A stretch of 64,000 nt of DNA, from assembly GCF_001424265.1 (NCBI RefSeq), contig NZ_LMOV01000024.1, positions 186,001-250,000 of the forward strand. The letters are read 5' to 3'. The stretch is from Acidovorax sp. Leaf160. GTDB taxonomy: Bacteria; Pseudomonadota; Gammaproteobacteria; Burkholderiales; Burkholderiaceae_C. The notes under the pieces were generated by a model that worked only from the letters and a program-made list of their open reading frames with translations, made no database searches and had not been told where the DNA came from. Shown here in pieces: positions 9,851 to 17,500 of this stretch. The position numbers were made by a program, and so were the translations under genes. The stretch's first letter is position 1. Every line of letters starts with the position of its first letter.

Positions 9851-9868
9851 AAAGACAAAGACAAAGAC
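9851..9868. repeat. Hexanucleotide tract (AAAGAC)3 before the cheY-like gene
   Basis: Three perfect AAAGAC units (GTCTTT on the coding strand) followed by AAACAAAG. It lies immediately upstream of the Shine-Dalgarno sequence of the 9470-9835 gene. Confidence 0.8.
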
Positions 9869-9893
9869 AAACAAAGAAAAAGCGGCGGCCCGC

Positions 9894-10964
9894 TCAGAAC
9901 AGTTCCAGCTCGCCCGATTCGACGAACCCGCTCAGCAGTGCCTCGCTCTCGCGGTACAGCTCCGGGGCCCAGCTCAGGCTGAAGGCGAACCGCTGGTAGA
10001 TGGTGATGGCGGTCGCCTCGGGATCGTCTGGCGCCCAGACGTGGCACTTGAAGCACAGTTGCGGGCTCTCGGTGCCGAAGCTGATGTAGCGGTGCAGGTG
10101 GTTGACGATGATGGGCACCTGCACCCCGAAGGAGCCGCTCGCGCCTTCGGTGCCGAAGCGGTTGCGGAACGCGCCCCAGATCAGGTTGGTCAGCTCGCCC
10201 AGGATGGCGTTGAGGTTGCGGAAGTCCTCGCCCTCCTCGGACGAGAACGCGGTGCGTCCGGCGTCCACCACGCGGCGCAGCGAGGCGACATCGGTCTGCA
10301 GCGTCATGAAGCCGCGGCACCACGGCGTTTCCATGGGAATGAGCGTGAACAGCTCGCCGTGGATCAGCCGGTCGCGCACCACATAGGGCGGGTCCAGCCG
10401 TACCTGCATGCCCCTGAACTGGCTGGCCAGCGCGGTCTGTGTCATCTCGCCGAGCGTGCGGACCAACGACATCGGATAGACGCGGTCGAAGATCTTGCGG
10501 TCCACCTCGGTCTTCAGGGCGTCGATGCCATCCAGCGTGTAGCGCACCACCGAGGCGTCGCGCGGCATGGCGTGGGCGTCGGTGCCCGCCTGGGCCTCGG
10601 GCATGCCATCCGTGCGCAGGAAGATCGGCAGCTCGGGGCGCAGCCAGGCGATGTCGCGGGCGAGCGCCAGGCCGTCGCTCAAGGCGCCCTGCAGCTGCGT
10701 GCCCACGAAGACGGCCCCCAGGTCGATGCGCGAGCGCAGCACCGCGGGCACGTTCAGGGGATGGACCTTGTGGCCCTGCAGGCCGTGGGCTTCGCAGAAG
10801 GCGCGGATGCGGGCGAGCGCATCGCCGTCGGTCTCGATGACCAACACCTTGCTGACCAGCGCGGCTGGCTCGGGCATGGCGGCGCCGGGCGGCGCGGGGG
10901 CATCGGATGGGGCCGGTTCGATCACGGGTGCGGTGGTTTCCATGGGTGGTTGTCCGTTCGGCAT
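9894..10964 (-). CDS. Receiver-like plus CheX/CheC-like chemotaxis protein
   Basis: 356 residues from ATG 10964 (MPNGQPPMETTAPVIEPAP). An in-frame ATG at 10943 is equally possible and neither has a good Shine-Dalgarno sequence; the frame also stays open upstream through a (GA)n tract. After a Pro/Ala linker, residues about 50-180 look like a degenerate receiver (KVLVIETDGDALARIRAFCE, with no clear Asp triad). Residues about 185-350 are CheX/CheC-like, with the E-x2-N motif in LNAILGELTNLIWGAFRNRF that in CheC/CheX binds phospho-CheY. It probably dephosphorylates the CheY encoded just downstream, or acts as a structural sink. Unusual as a fusion. Confidence 0.75.
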   Translation of the reverse strand: MPNGQPPMETTAPVIEPAPSDAPAPPGAAMPEPAALVSKVLVIETDGDALARIRAFCEAHGLQGHKVHPLNVPAVLRSRIDLGAVFVGTQLQGALSDGLALARDIAWLRPELPIFLRTDGMPEAQAGTDAHAMPRDASVVRYTLDGIDALKTEVDRKIFDRVYPMSLVRTLGEMTQTALASQFRGMQVRLDPPYVVRDRLIHGELFTLIPMETPWCRGFMTLQTDVASLRRVVDAGRTAFSSEEGEDFRNLNAILGELTNLIWGAFRNRFGTEGASGSFGVQVPIIVNHLHRYISFGTESPQLCFKCHVWAPDDPEATAITIYQRFAFSLSWAPELYRESEALLSGFVESGELELF

Positions 10965-10986
10965 CGGAGAGAGAAAAATGGGTGCG

Positions 10987-11003
10987 TGAGAGAGAGAGAG
11001 AGA
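10987..11003. repeat. Dinucleotide (GA)n tract
   Basis: About eight GA units, with AGAGAGAAAAA on the gene-proximal side, between the two CheX-like genes. It could be coding if the start of the downstream gene lies upstream of 11003. Confidence 0.8.
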
Positions 11004-11136
11004 AAAACAGGAGAAGAAAGGCGCAGGCGAGGCCGGGAGCACGCCGGGCACACAGCCAGCCGCGTTCCCCCTCCCCTTGGCCCTACGCGGCCCCGACCGC
11101 CTTGCTGCACGCGCTCAGGCGCCGCCGGCCCGCCGG

Positions 11137-11754
11137 CTAGAACATCTCCATCTCGCCCGACTCCACCGCCGCTTGCACGGGCGAGCCGCTCCAGTGAAAG
11201 TCCAGCGGCAGATAGGCCCGCGCGCACAGCGAGGCGTGGAGCGCGAGGCCCGGCCGTACCTGAACGCGGAAGTGGCGCAGGTGCTCGGCCCCGTCGCGCA
11301 CGAAGTGCGGCAGGCAGCGCGCATCGAGGATCTGCGGGGTCGACAGCCCCAGGAAGGACTGGAACTCGCCCAGGTCGCGGTTGATGGAGCCGCAGCACAG
11401 GTTGCCGATCTCGCAGATCACGTCGATGAACTGCTGCTCGTTGATCGACCCGCCCCCCTCGCCGATGCCGTCGCCGATACCGCTGCGCTCCGCGGCCCAG
11501 GCCAGCAGGGCGTCGGTGCGGGCGAAGTGCAGCGCGGTGTTCAGCCGGAACGGAAACGATGCAATCGACAGCACCGCCATGTGCGTGGCGACGCCCGGCG
11601 GCACGGTATCGACCACGTCGATGGCCGCGCCGACGTCGCCGCCGGCCAGGCTTTGCCGCAGGCCCGACACCATCATGCCGTCCAGGCTGTCGCAGGCGCG
11701 CTGGCTGAGCAGGCGCGGTATGGCGAAGCGGGACTTGCCCGCCGTGGCCGTCAT
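11137..11754 (-). CDS. CheX/CheC-like chemotaxis protein
   Basis: 205 residues. The E-x2-N motif is in FIDVICEIGNLCCGSINRDL, matching the CheC/CheX/FliY phosphatase site. Its ATG overlaps the stop of the preceding receptor-like gene by four bases (ATGA), so the two are translationally coupled. The C-terminus (SGEMEMF) resembles that of the next gene (SGELELF), suggesting that the two CheX-like proteins arose by duplication or share a C-terminal docking tail. The catalytic role is inferred from the motif only. Confidence 0.75.
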   Translation of the reverse strand: MTATAGKSRFAIPRLLSQRACDSLDGMMVSGLRQSLAGGDVGAAIDVVDTVPPGVATHMAVLSIASFPFRLNTALHFARTDALLAWAAERSGIGDGIGEGGGSINEQQFIDVICEIGNLCCGSINRDLGEFQSFLGLSTPQILDARCLPHFVRDGAEHLRHFRVQVRPGLALHASLCARAYLPLDFHWSGSPVQAAVESGEMEMF

Positions 11755-12506
11755 GCCACCGCCTCCAGCGCGGCCTGGATGCGCCCGTTGGTCATCTGCA
11801 GGCCCATGGCGGCGTTGACGACCATCTTGCCCCCGGCCTGCATGTCCTGGAAGGTGGTGGTGGCGATCAGGTCGTTGGCATAGAGGCTGTCCCGGTACTC
11901 GCGCGAGAGCGCCTCGGCGCGCGCCGAGAGTTCGCGCATCTCGCCCGCCACCACGTTGAAGCCGCGCCCCTGCGCGCCGGCGCGGGCCGCCTCGATGGAG
12001 GCATTCAACGCCACGATCACCATCTGCCGCACGATGCGGGCGAACTCGTCGTTCTTGTCGTGCATGGTGCGGTTGTGCTGCACCAGCGCGCTCATGTCGG
12101 CGTGCCAGCGCTCGAAGGTCTTGCCGATGCCCTGCAGTTCCTGCAACGACCGGCCCTGGGTGTGGATGTGCTGCAACGCGGGCGCCGCCTGCGCGCGCAG
12201 CGCTTCCTGCGCCCGCAGCGCGCTGCTCTGCTGGTGCGCATCCCACGCCGCGGCGGCGCCCTGCCAGTGTTCACGCTCTTCGTTCCAGCCGGCCTGCGCC
12301 CGGTCCAGGTCCGCCTGCGCGCAAGCGCTCTCGCGCAGCGCCGATTCCAGCGCCGAGGCCAGGCGGCCCGCTTCCTCGGCATGCACCGCCGCGGCCCGCC
12401 GCGCACGCGTGCGCGCGACGCGCCACGCCAGCAGGGTCGCCATGGCGGCGCCCAGAACGAAGCCGGCCCCCAGGGCGAAGTACATCCCGGTCCATCCGCC
12501 GTCCAT
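11751..12506 (-). CDS. Sensorless methyl-accepting chemotaxis-like signalling protein
   Basis: 251 residues: one N-terminal membrane helix (MYFALGAGFVLGAAMATLLA), a coiled-coil stretch rich in Ala/Arg/Glu (about 35-110), then a shortened MCP signalling hairpin. The tip region is recognisable (VALNASIEAARAGAQGRGFN, then VVAGEMRELSARAEALSREY). It lacks a periplasmic sensor, HAMP domain and clear methylation helices, so it cannot be a normal receptor; perhaps it scaffolds the kinase. Its ATG overlaps the kinase stop by one base (TGATG), and its own stop overlaps the next ATG. Such coupling points to a fixed-ratio complex. Confidence 0.8.
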   Translation of the reverse strand: MDGGWTGMYFALGAGFVLGAAMATLLAWRVARTRARRAAAVHAEEAGRLASALESALRESACAQADLDRAQAGWNEEREHWQGAAAAWDAHQQSSALRAQEALRAQAAPALQHIHTQGRSLQELQGIGKTFERWHADMSALVQHNRTMHDKNDEFARIVRQMVIVALNASIEAARAGAQGRGFNVVAGEMRELSARAEALSREYRDSLYANDLIATTTFQDMQAGGKMVVNAAMGLQMTNGRIQAALEAVA

Positions 12507-14857
12507 CACGCGGCCTCCCCCAGGGCGCCCCGGTGGCCCTGGACACTGATCGTCCAGTGCAGCGGCAGGCGGATGACGGTCGCGAACGGCGTGGCGTACA
12601 CCGGGGCGTCCGGCTCGACCACCACCGTGACCTGCCCGTGCAACGCTTCGATGAAGGCCTTGACCGCGTCCATGCCGACCCCGCGGCCCGACACGGTGGT
12701 CACCTCGGCAGCGGTGGAAAAGCCCGGCGCGAAGATCATCTGCGCCAGGGCGTCGGCGCTGGGGGCGTCGTCCGGCCCGAGCAGCCCCTGGGCGAGCGCC
12801 TTGTCGTGGATGCGCGCCAGATCGAGTCCCCGCCCGTCGTCCTGCAGCCGCACGACCACCTCGCCGCCCTCGACGCAGGTCTGCGCGGTGATGCGGCCGC
12901 GCCCAGCCTTGCCCTTGGCTGCACGCTCGGGCGGCGGCTCGATGCCGTGGTCCATGGCGTTGCGCAGCAGGTGGACGAAGGCATCGCGCAGCACCTCGCT
13001 CGCCTCGGCGCGCACCAGCACGCGTGCGCCGGTGCATTCCGCATGGGGCGCGTCCTTGCCCAGGTCGCGGGCCAGCTCGGGCAGCGCCGCGCACACTGCG
13101 CCGAAGATCTCGTCGACGCGGGCCGCACCCGGATGCGCCAGCGCGTGGGCGACCTGTTCCAGGCGCAGGCGGTGTTCCTGCGGCCAGTCGCCCTGCCGCA
13201 GCACGGCCCCGAGGGTGTCGCACAGGCCCTCCACCCGCTCCCGGGTCATGCGCACCGCGTCGTCGCTGCCGCCGCCCGCCGCCTCGCCCCGGCCCAGGGT
13301 CTCGTCGTTCAACCGCACGTAGCCCTGCAGCGCCTGCTCGACGGCGCCGATGTCGGCCGCCAGCGCGGCCTCGTCCCAACCCGAAAGATCGTCCCGCAGG
13401 GCGGCGTAGCGCTGCTCGGCCGCGTGCGCTGCGTCGGCCACGCCCGGCAGGCCATAGGTACGGGCATTGCCCTTGATGGTGTGCATGCCCCGGAACAGGG
13501 CGGCCACGGCGCCGGCACGGTCCTGCGGCAGCGCCGCCACCAGGGCGCGGCCTTCGCGCAGCAGAACGGAGGCGGACTGTGCGAACGCCCGGAATTTCTC
13601 GGGCGGCACGGCCAGCAGCTCGCCCACCATGGCCAGCTCCTGCCGGCGGGCCTGGGCATCGCGCGCCAGCTCACGCAGTTCGGTCACGTCGCGCAGGCTG
13701 ACCAGCAGGCGCTCCACCGTGCCGCTCGCGGCGGTGATGGGCGACCAGTCCAGCTCGATCGTCTTGCGACGTCCGCCGTCGCACACCAGGCACAGCTCCC
13801 GCGGCAGCAGGTGCGCGTTGAAGGCGAAGTTCATCTCGTCCTCGCCGAGGCAGGCGTCGATGGCGGCCTCCGCCTGGGCGCGTGCATCGGCGCTGCCCTC
13901 GCAGCGGTCGATCAGCACCCCGTCCAGCGTGCGGCCGGCCAGGTCCTGCCGCTCCAGCAGGGTGGACAGGTGCGCCGAATACTCGGGGTGGATGCGCCGG
14001 CCCGCCTCCAGCGTCAGGATGCCCTGCGGGAGCGTCTGCAGCATCGCCTGGATGTCGGCCGTCTTCTGGCGCACCAGCTCGGAGCTTTCCTCGATGCGTG
14101 CGACCATCGCATTGAAGGCGGTGAGCGAGCGGCCGATCTCGTCCATGCGGGCCACGGGCACGCGGTGGGAAAAGTCCTGGCTGCTGGCGATCTCGGTCAT
14201 CTTCTGCTGCATCTCGCCGATCGGGCGCACGATCTGGCGGTAGAGCATCCAACCCGCCGCGCCCAGTCCGATGACGCTCACGCCCGCCACCAGCAGCAGC
14301 ATGCCGGTGGTGCGCTCCATCTGCGCGTTCAAGGCGCCGATGGCTTCGTCCTTGCTGCGGCGACGCTCCACCTGCACCGCCTCGATCACCTGGCCCTGCT
14401 CGCGCAGGTACTGGTCCACGGTGGCAGCCATGTAGGCCTCGGCGGCTTCCTGCTGGCCGGCCAGCTTGAACCGGGCCGTGTCGTCGATGGCGGCGAAGTA
14501 GTTATCCAGGCTCATCTCGGCCTCCTTGATGAGGCCGCGCTGGGCGTCGCTGTCGGCGCTGCGGCGCTGAGCGTCGAGCGCATTGCGCAACGCGGTCTTG
14601 CGCTCGGCCACCTGCTGGTGCATGGCCTCGGCCGTGGCGCGGTCGGGCGCGCCGACCATGTTCAGCGCGGCGATCTGCACATCCTTGAGCTGGCCCATCA
14701 GCTCGACCGAATAGATCGCGCTGGGCACCACGCCCTCGGTCACCCGCTTGACCTGCAGGGCGCCCTGGGCGGACTGATAAAGCGCGAATCCGCCAATGGC
14801 ACACAGCGCGGCCAGCGCCAGCGCGATGAGCAGGGCAATGCGGGAACGAACGGTCAT
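12506..14857 (-). CDS. Membrane Hpt histidine kinase, CheA-like but without a CheW domain
   Basis: 783 residues from ATG 14857 (GAGTGA upstream); a GTG at 14869 is the alternative. Order: membrane helix about 6-26, periplasmic four-helix-bundle-like region to about 185, second helix (GMLLLVAGVSVIGLGAAGWM), HAMP about 205-260, a PAS-like region about 275-395, an Hpt domain with H459 (LFRGMHTIKGNAR), and a CheA-type HATPase (HLLRNAMDHGIEPPPE; later DDGRGLDL and GRGVGMDAV). It ends soon after the ATPase domain without a CheW-like domain. It therefore senses at the membrane itself, unlike CheA. It is the first gene of a five-gene operon. Confidence 0.85.
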   Translation of the reverse strand: MTVRSRIALLIALALAALCAIGGFALYQSAQGALQVKRVTEGVVPSAIYSVELMGQLKDVQIAALNMVGAPDRATAEAMHQQVAERKTALRNALDAQRRSADSDAQRGLIKEAEMSLDNYFAAIDDTARFKLAGQQEAAEAYMAATVDQYLREQGQVIEAVQVERRRSKDEAIGALNAQMERTTGMLLLVAGVSVIGLGAAGWMLYRQIVRPIGEMQQKMTEIASSQDFSHRVPVARMDEIGRSLTAFNAMVARIEESSELVRQKTADIQAMLQTLPQGILTLEAGRRIHPEYSAHLSTLLERQDLAGRTLDGVLIDRCEGSADARAQAEAAIDACLGEDEMNFAFNAHLLPRELCLVCDGGRRKTIELDWSPITAASGTVERLLVSLRDVTELRELARDAQARRQELAMVGELLAVPPEKFRAFAQSASVLLREGRALVAALPQDRAGAVAALFRGMHTIKGNARTYGLPGVADAAHAAEQRYAALRDDLSGWDEAALAADIGAVEQALQGYVRLNDETLGRGEAAGGGSDDAVRMTRERVEGLCDTLGAVLRQGDWPQEHRLRLEQVAHALAHPGAARVDEIFGAVCAALPELARDLGKDAPHAECTGARVLVRAEASEVLRDAFVHLLRNAMDHGIEPPPERAAKGKAGRGRITAQTCVEGGEVVVRLQDDGRGLDLARIHDKALAQGLLGPDDAPSADALAQMIFAPGFSTAAEVTTVSGRGVGMDAVKAFIEALHGQVTVVVEPDAPVYATPFATVIRLPLHWTISVQGHRGALGEAA

Positions 14858-14892
14858 GGGGTCACTCACGGAAGGTCAACAGATGCCGGGAG

Positions 14893-14934
14893 TGTCGATT
14901 TGGCGCGTGACATGTCGATTACAACTTGTGACAT
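14893..14934 (-). promoter_or_regulatory. Tandem operator upstream of the Hpt kinase operon
   Basis: Two adjacent units TGTCGATT-N6/7-GTGACA (14893-14912 and 14913-14933), about two helical turns apart. Each contains the inverted pair TGTC/GACA. They lie 36-77 bases before the kinase ATG, where a repressor or activator would bind. The regulator is unknown. Confidence 0.5.
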
Positions 14935-14998
14935 CTGACGGACCCCAGGATCCGGAAGCTCTCCCGATCAAGGGAGGGGACTCACAAGCAGTGCGGGA

Positions 14999-15137
14999 GG
15001 TCGGCGAGGTGCCGGGGGCGAACGTTCCGCGCATCCGCGCAGCCGGGGCGAATCGGCCGAGGGTGCGGTGGACTCGCCATGCCGCAAGGCGGTGATCGAC
15101 TTTCCGTAGATGCGGCAGGGTCAGGTGGAGACGGCGG
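14999..15137 (+). pseudogene. Decayed copy of the nrtD 3' end
   Basis: By eye this aligns with 9172-9310, the last 45 or so codons of nrtD: TCGGCGAGGTGC against TCGGCGAAGTGC, and near the end ATGCCGCAAGGCGGTGATCG is identical. The reading frame is broken by a TAG where nrtD has TAC. It is in the same orientation as nrtD, so the intact and decayed ends are direct repeats around the 9.4-14.9 kb chemosensory block. Confidence 0.65.
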
Positions 15138-15174
15138 CCGTTGGGGCTGTTCCTCGGGTGGTCGTAGAGGTTTT

Positions 15175-15960
15175 GTTACCCGCCGATGTCGGCCGGGTTG
15201 GCGGTGAGGCGGAAGATGGTTTCTCCGCCGTAGATGTATTGATGGAGGCCGCCGCAAGCGAACTGCCCAAAGCCTGACCAAACGCATCGGTGGCCACCTG
15301 CTGGATCGCCACACGCCCACCGCCGTGCCCGCTGCCAAGCCCGTGAACAATCGAGCGCCAAACTTCTCGCCAAAGCTCCGCTGGCTGAAGTCCGCATCGT
15401 TCATCCCGAACGCTCCGCCCACGGCCTGCCCCACCCCGGCGCTCACAGCAGAGGCGGCCACAGATTGCCAGTTGCAGCTGCTTTGCAGCTCGGCGACACG
15501 CCGATGCCCTGGCTAGCGATGCTGCCGACCGTGGCCCGGATCATGGCGTTACCGACGGCCGTGCCTGTGGTTGTGGCTTCGCCTAGCGGAGCCCAATTCC
15601 CGTGCCGCCGGATATCCCACCGCCAATGGCGGAGAGGGCTACGCTCTTCCAGCTGAAGTTGTCCTGCGCACCGATGGCGATGCCCACGGCAGGCGAGACT
15701 TCTCCGCAGCGCGCTTGTGTTTCTCCGCCTACGACGGTGTAGGCGTTGGGTTGGAGGTTGGCTCGCTTGAGCTTGAGCTGTGCCGCGTTTAGCCGGACTC
15801 CGCCGTGCTCACTTATTTTGGCAGCTCGCCTGCATTCGCCAGCGGGTCTTCGCTTTCGGGCGCATCGCCTTAGCGGGCCAGCAGTTCTCCGTTGACGACC
15901 AGCTGGCGCTGGATGTGGCTTCTCGAAGAAGCCGATCCGTCAACCCCGCCCCTGCCGCAC
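15175..15960 (-). pseudogene. Wreck of a large LysM/RHS-type toxin-like protein
   Basis: Fragments in several minus-strand frames line up in order with what I recall of the C-terminal part of giant secreted repeat proteins: IQRQLVVNGELLAR, stop, GDAPESEDPLANAGELPK, stop; then AAQLKLKRANLQPNAYTVVG (LysM-like), DNFSWKSVALSAIGGGISGG, stop; then AASAVSAGVGQAVGGAFGMN, and finally AIQQVATDAFGQALGSSLA. At least four in-frame stops and several frameshifts separate them. No intact part or immunity gene is seen. A CdiA/FhaB origin is an alternative. Nothing else is coding in 14870-16096. Confidence 0.6.
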
Positions 15961-16096
15961 CCAGTCTAAGAAGTAGGCCCCGGACTGGCGGGCTGGGGAG
16001 CCTCCTTGGCGCCGGGCGCCCGCCAGCGCCCCCGGCAGGTCATCACGCTGTAAATGCCTGCAGGTGGCAGAGATCCGGTGGCCCACGCCCCGGGGC

Positions 16097-16537
16097 TCAC
16101 GCCCGCCCGGTGATGTACTGCTCCATCTGCTCGATGATGAATTGCTGCTCTGACATGATTTGCTTGACCAAATCGCCGATGGAGACGATGCCCGCGAGCT
16201 CGCCCGCTTCATCCACCACGGGCAGGTGGCGCAGCCGGTTTTCGGTCATCACGGCCATGCAGTGCTCGGTGCTCTGACCCGGCCGCACGAAGCGCACCGC
16301 ACTCGTCATCACGTCCCGCACACTGGTATCACCCGAGGTACGCCCCTGCAGCGCCACCTTGCGGGCGTAGTCGCGCTCCGTGAAGATGCCGGCGATGCGG
16401 TCGCCCTCCATCACCAGCAGCGCCCCGATGCCCTGGCGCGCCATGAGTTGCAGGGCGTGCAGCACCGAATCGGCGGGGGTGACGGTGTGAACCTGGGTCG
16501 AGCTCTTGGAGCCGAGGATTTCTGCGACGGTCGTCAT
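16097..16537 (-). CDS. Tandem CBS-domain protein
   Basis: 146 residues with two CBS motifs (about 8-60, VTPADSVLHALQLMARQGIG; and 75-130, MTSAVRFVRPGQSTEHCMAV). Such pairs bind adenine nucleotides and usually regulate a partner. Soluble, with no attached catalytic or membrane domain. The start is ATG 16537 with GGAGG upstream; an open frame extends 60 bases further but is not family-like. No operon partner: the next gene is 81 bases away and unrelated. Homologues are common in Burkholderiales, often with undefined roles. Confidence 0.85.
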   Translation of the reverse strand: MTTVAEILGSKSSTQVHTVTPADSVLHALQLMARQGIGALLVMEGDRIAGIFTERDYARKVALQGRTSGDTSVRDVMTSAVRFVRPGQSTEHCMAVMTENRLRHLPVVDEAGELAGIVSIGDLVKQIMSEQQFIIEQMEQYITGRA

Positions 16538-16618
16538 GGGGCGCCTCCGTGGAATGGTGGTGGACAAAAACAGCTGTCGCCCCCAGTGTGTGCCCAACGG
16601 GGGCGTGCTGGCAACCCT

Positions 16619-17290
16619 TCAGCGGCGCCCGCCCAGCAGGCTGCCACCCACCTTGAGCAGGTCGCCCAGATCGACCTTGCCGTCGCCGTTCTGGTCGAGC
16701 AGGCTGCCCAGCACACCGCCGCCCAGCCCCCCCTGCTGCTGGGCCTGCGCGCGCTCGCGGCCCAGCGTGTCGCCCAGGGAGCCAGCGTCCATGCCGCCCG
16801 AAGCCACACGCTGGGCCAGGAACGACATGACGATCGGCGCCAGCAATTGCAGCAGCTGGCCGGCGTTGGCGCCGAGGCCAGTGGCCTGGCCCAGGCCGGC
16901 CTCGGCCTGGCCGCGCTGGTGGCCGAAGATGTGACCGAGGATGTCGGCGCCCTCGCCCGATGCGCTGCCACCCGATTGGCCGCCGCCCAGCACCGACTCG
17001 AGCAGTCCGCCCAGATGGAACCCGCCGGGCGAGCCGGCGGCCATGGATGCCGAGGGCGAGGTCGATGCCGGGGCGGCATGATCGCGCTGCAGTGCGCCGA
17101 AGAGGGCCTGCGCTCCCCCCGGCTGCTCGGCGTTGCGGCCGAGCGCACCCAGCAGCAAGGGCAGCGCGGCGGTCACGGCGCTCTGCGTCTGTTCGGGGCT
17201 GGTGCCGAGCTTCTGGGCGATCTGCTGCAGGGGTGCACCCTGCAATTGCGAAAACAGCTGGTCGGCCAGAGAGGTGTGGGAAGTGCTCAT
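16619..17290 (-). CDS. DUF937 family protein with a C-terminal calcium-loop-like motif
   Basis: 223 residues. The N-terminal half has the DUF937/YidB-like pattern (LFSQLQGAPLQQIAQKLGTS, then ALPLLLGALGRNAE), rich in Gly, Ala, Leu and Gln with no signal peptide. Near the C-terminus is DQNGDGKVDLGDLL, a single EF-hand/dockerin-type loop often seen at this place in the family. AAGGA precedes the ATG at 17290. The function is unknown for the family and I do not assign one. It is flanked by a CBS protein and an MCP, all on the minus strand without obvious coupling. Confidence 0.8.
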   Translation of the reverse strand: MSTSHTSLADQLFSQLQGAPLQQIAQKLGTSPEQTQSAVTAALPLLLGALGRNAEQPGGAQALFGALQRDHAAPASTSPSASMAAGSPGGFHLGGLLESVLGGGQSGGSASGEGADILGHIFGHQRGQAEAGLGQATGLGANAGQLLQLLAPIVMSFLAQRVASGGMDAGSLGDTLGRERAQAQQQGGLGGGVLGSLLDQNGDGKVDLGDLLKVGGSLLGGRR

Positions 17291-17500
17291 GAGTCGTCCT
17301 TCAAGACAGCAAGTTGTCGCAGCCCGGACGGGCGCGTTGCACCATGTTAGGTGCCAGCGCCTGCCGTCGACCACAGAGTGAGCAGCCAGCCTGCGCGGTG
17401 ACAGGATTGTTGATCATTCAGATGGACCGCTGGATGGACCGCTCTGTTGCCATGGCCAACCTCGCTTGGCCGGCAGCCCTCCGCGAAGGCCCCACTGCCT

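Noticed and set aside
14999..15137. A functional short gene in the nrtD-like segment
   Set aside because: The frame is interrupted by a stop and begins inside the ATPase C-terminus with no start signal.
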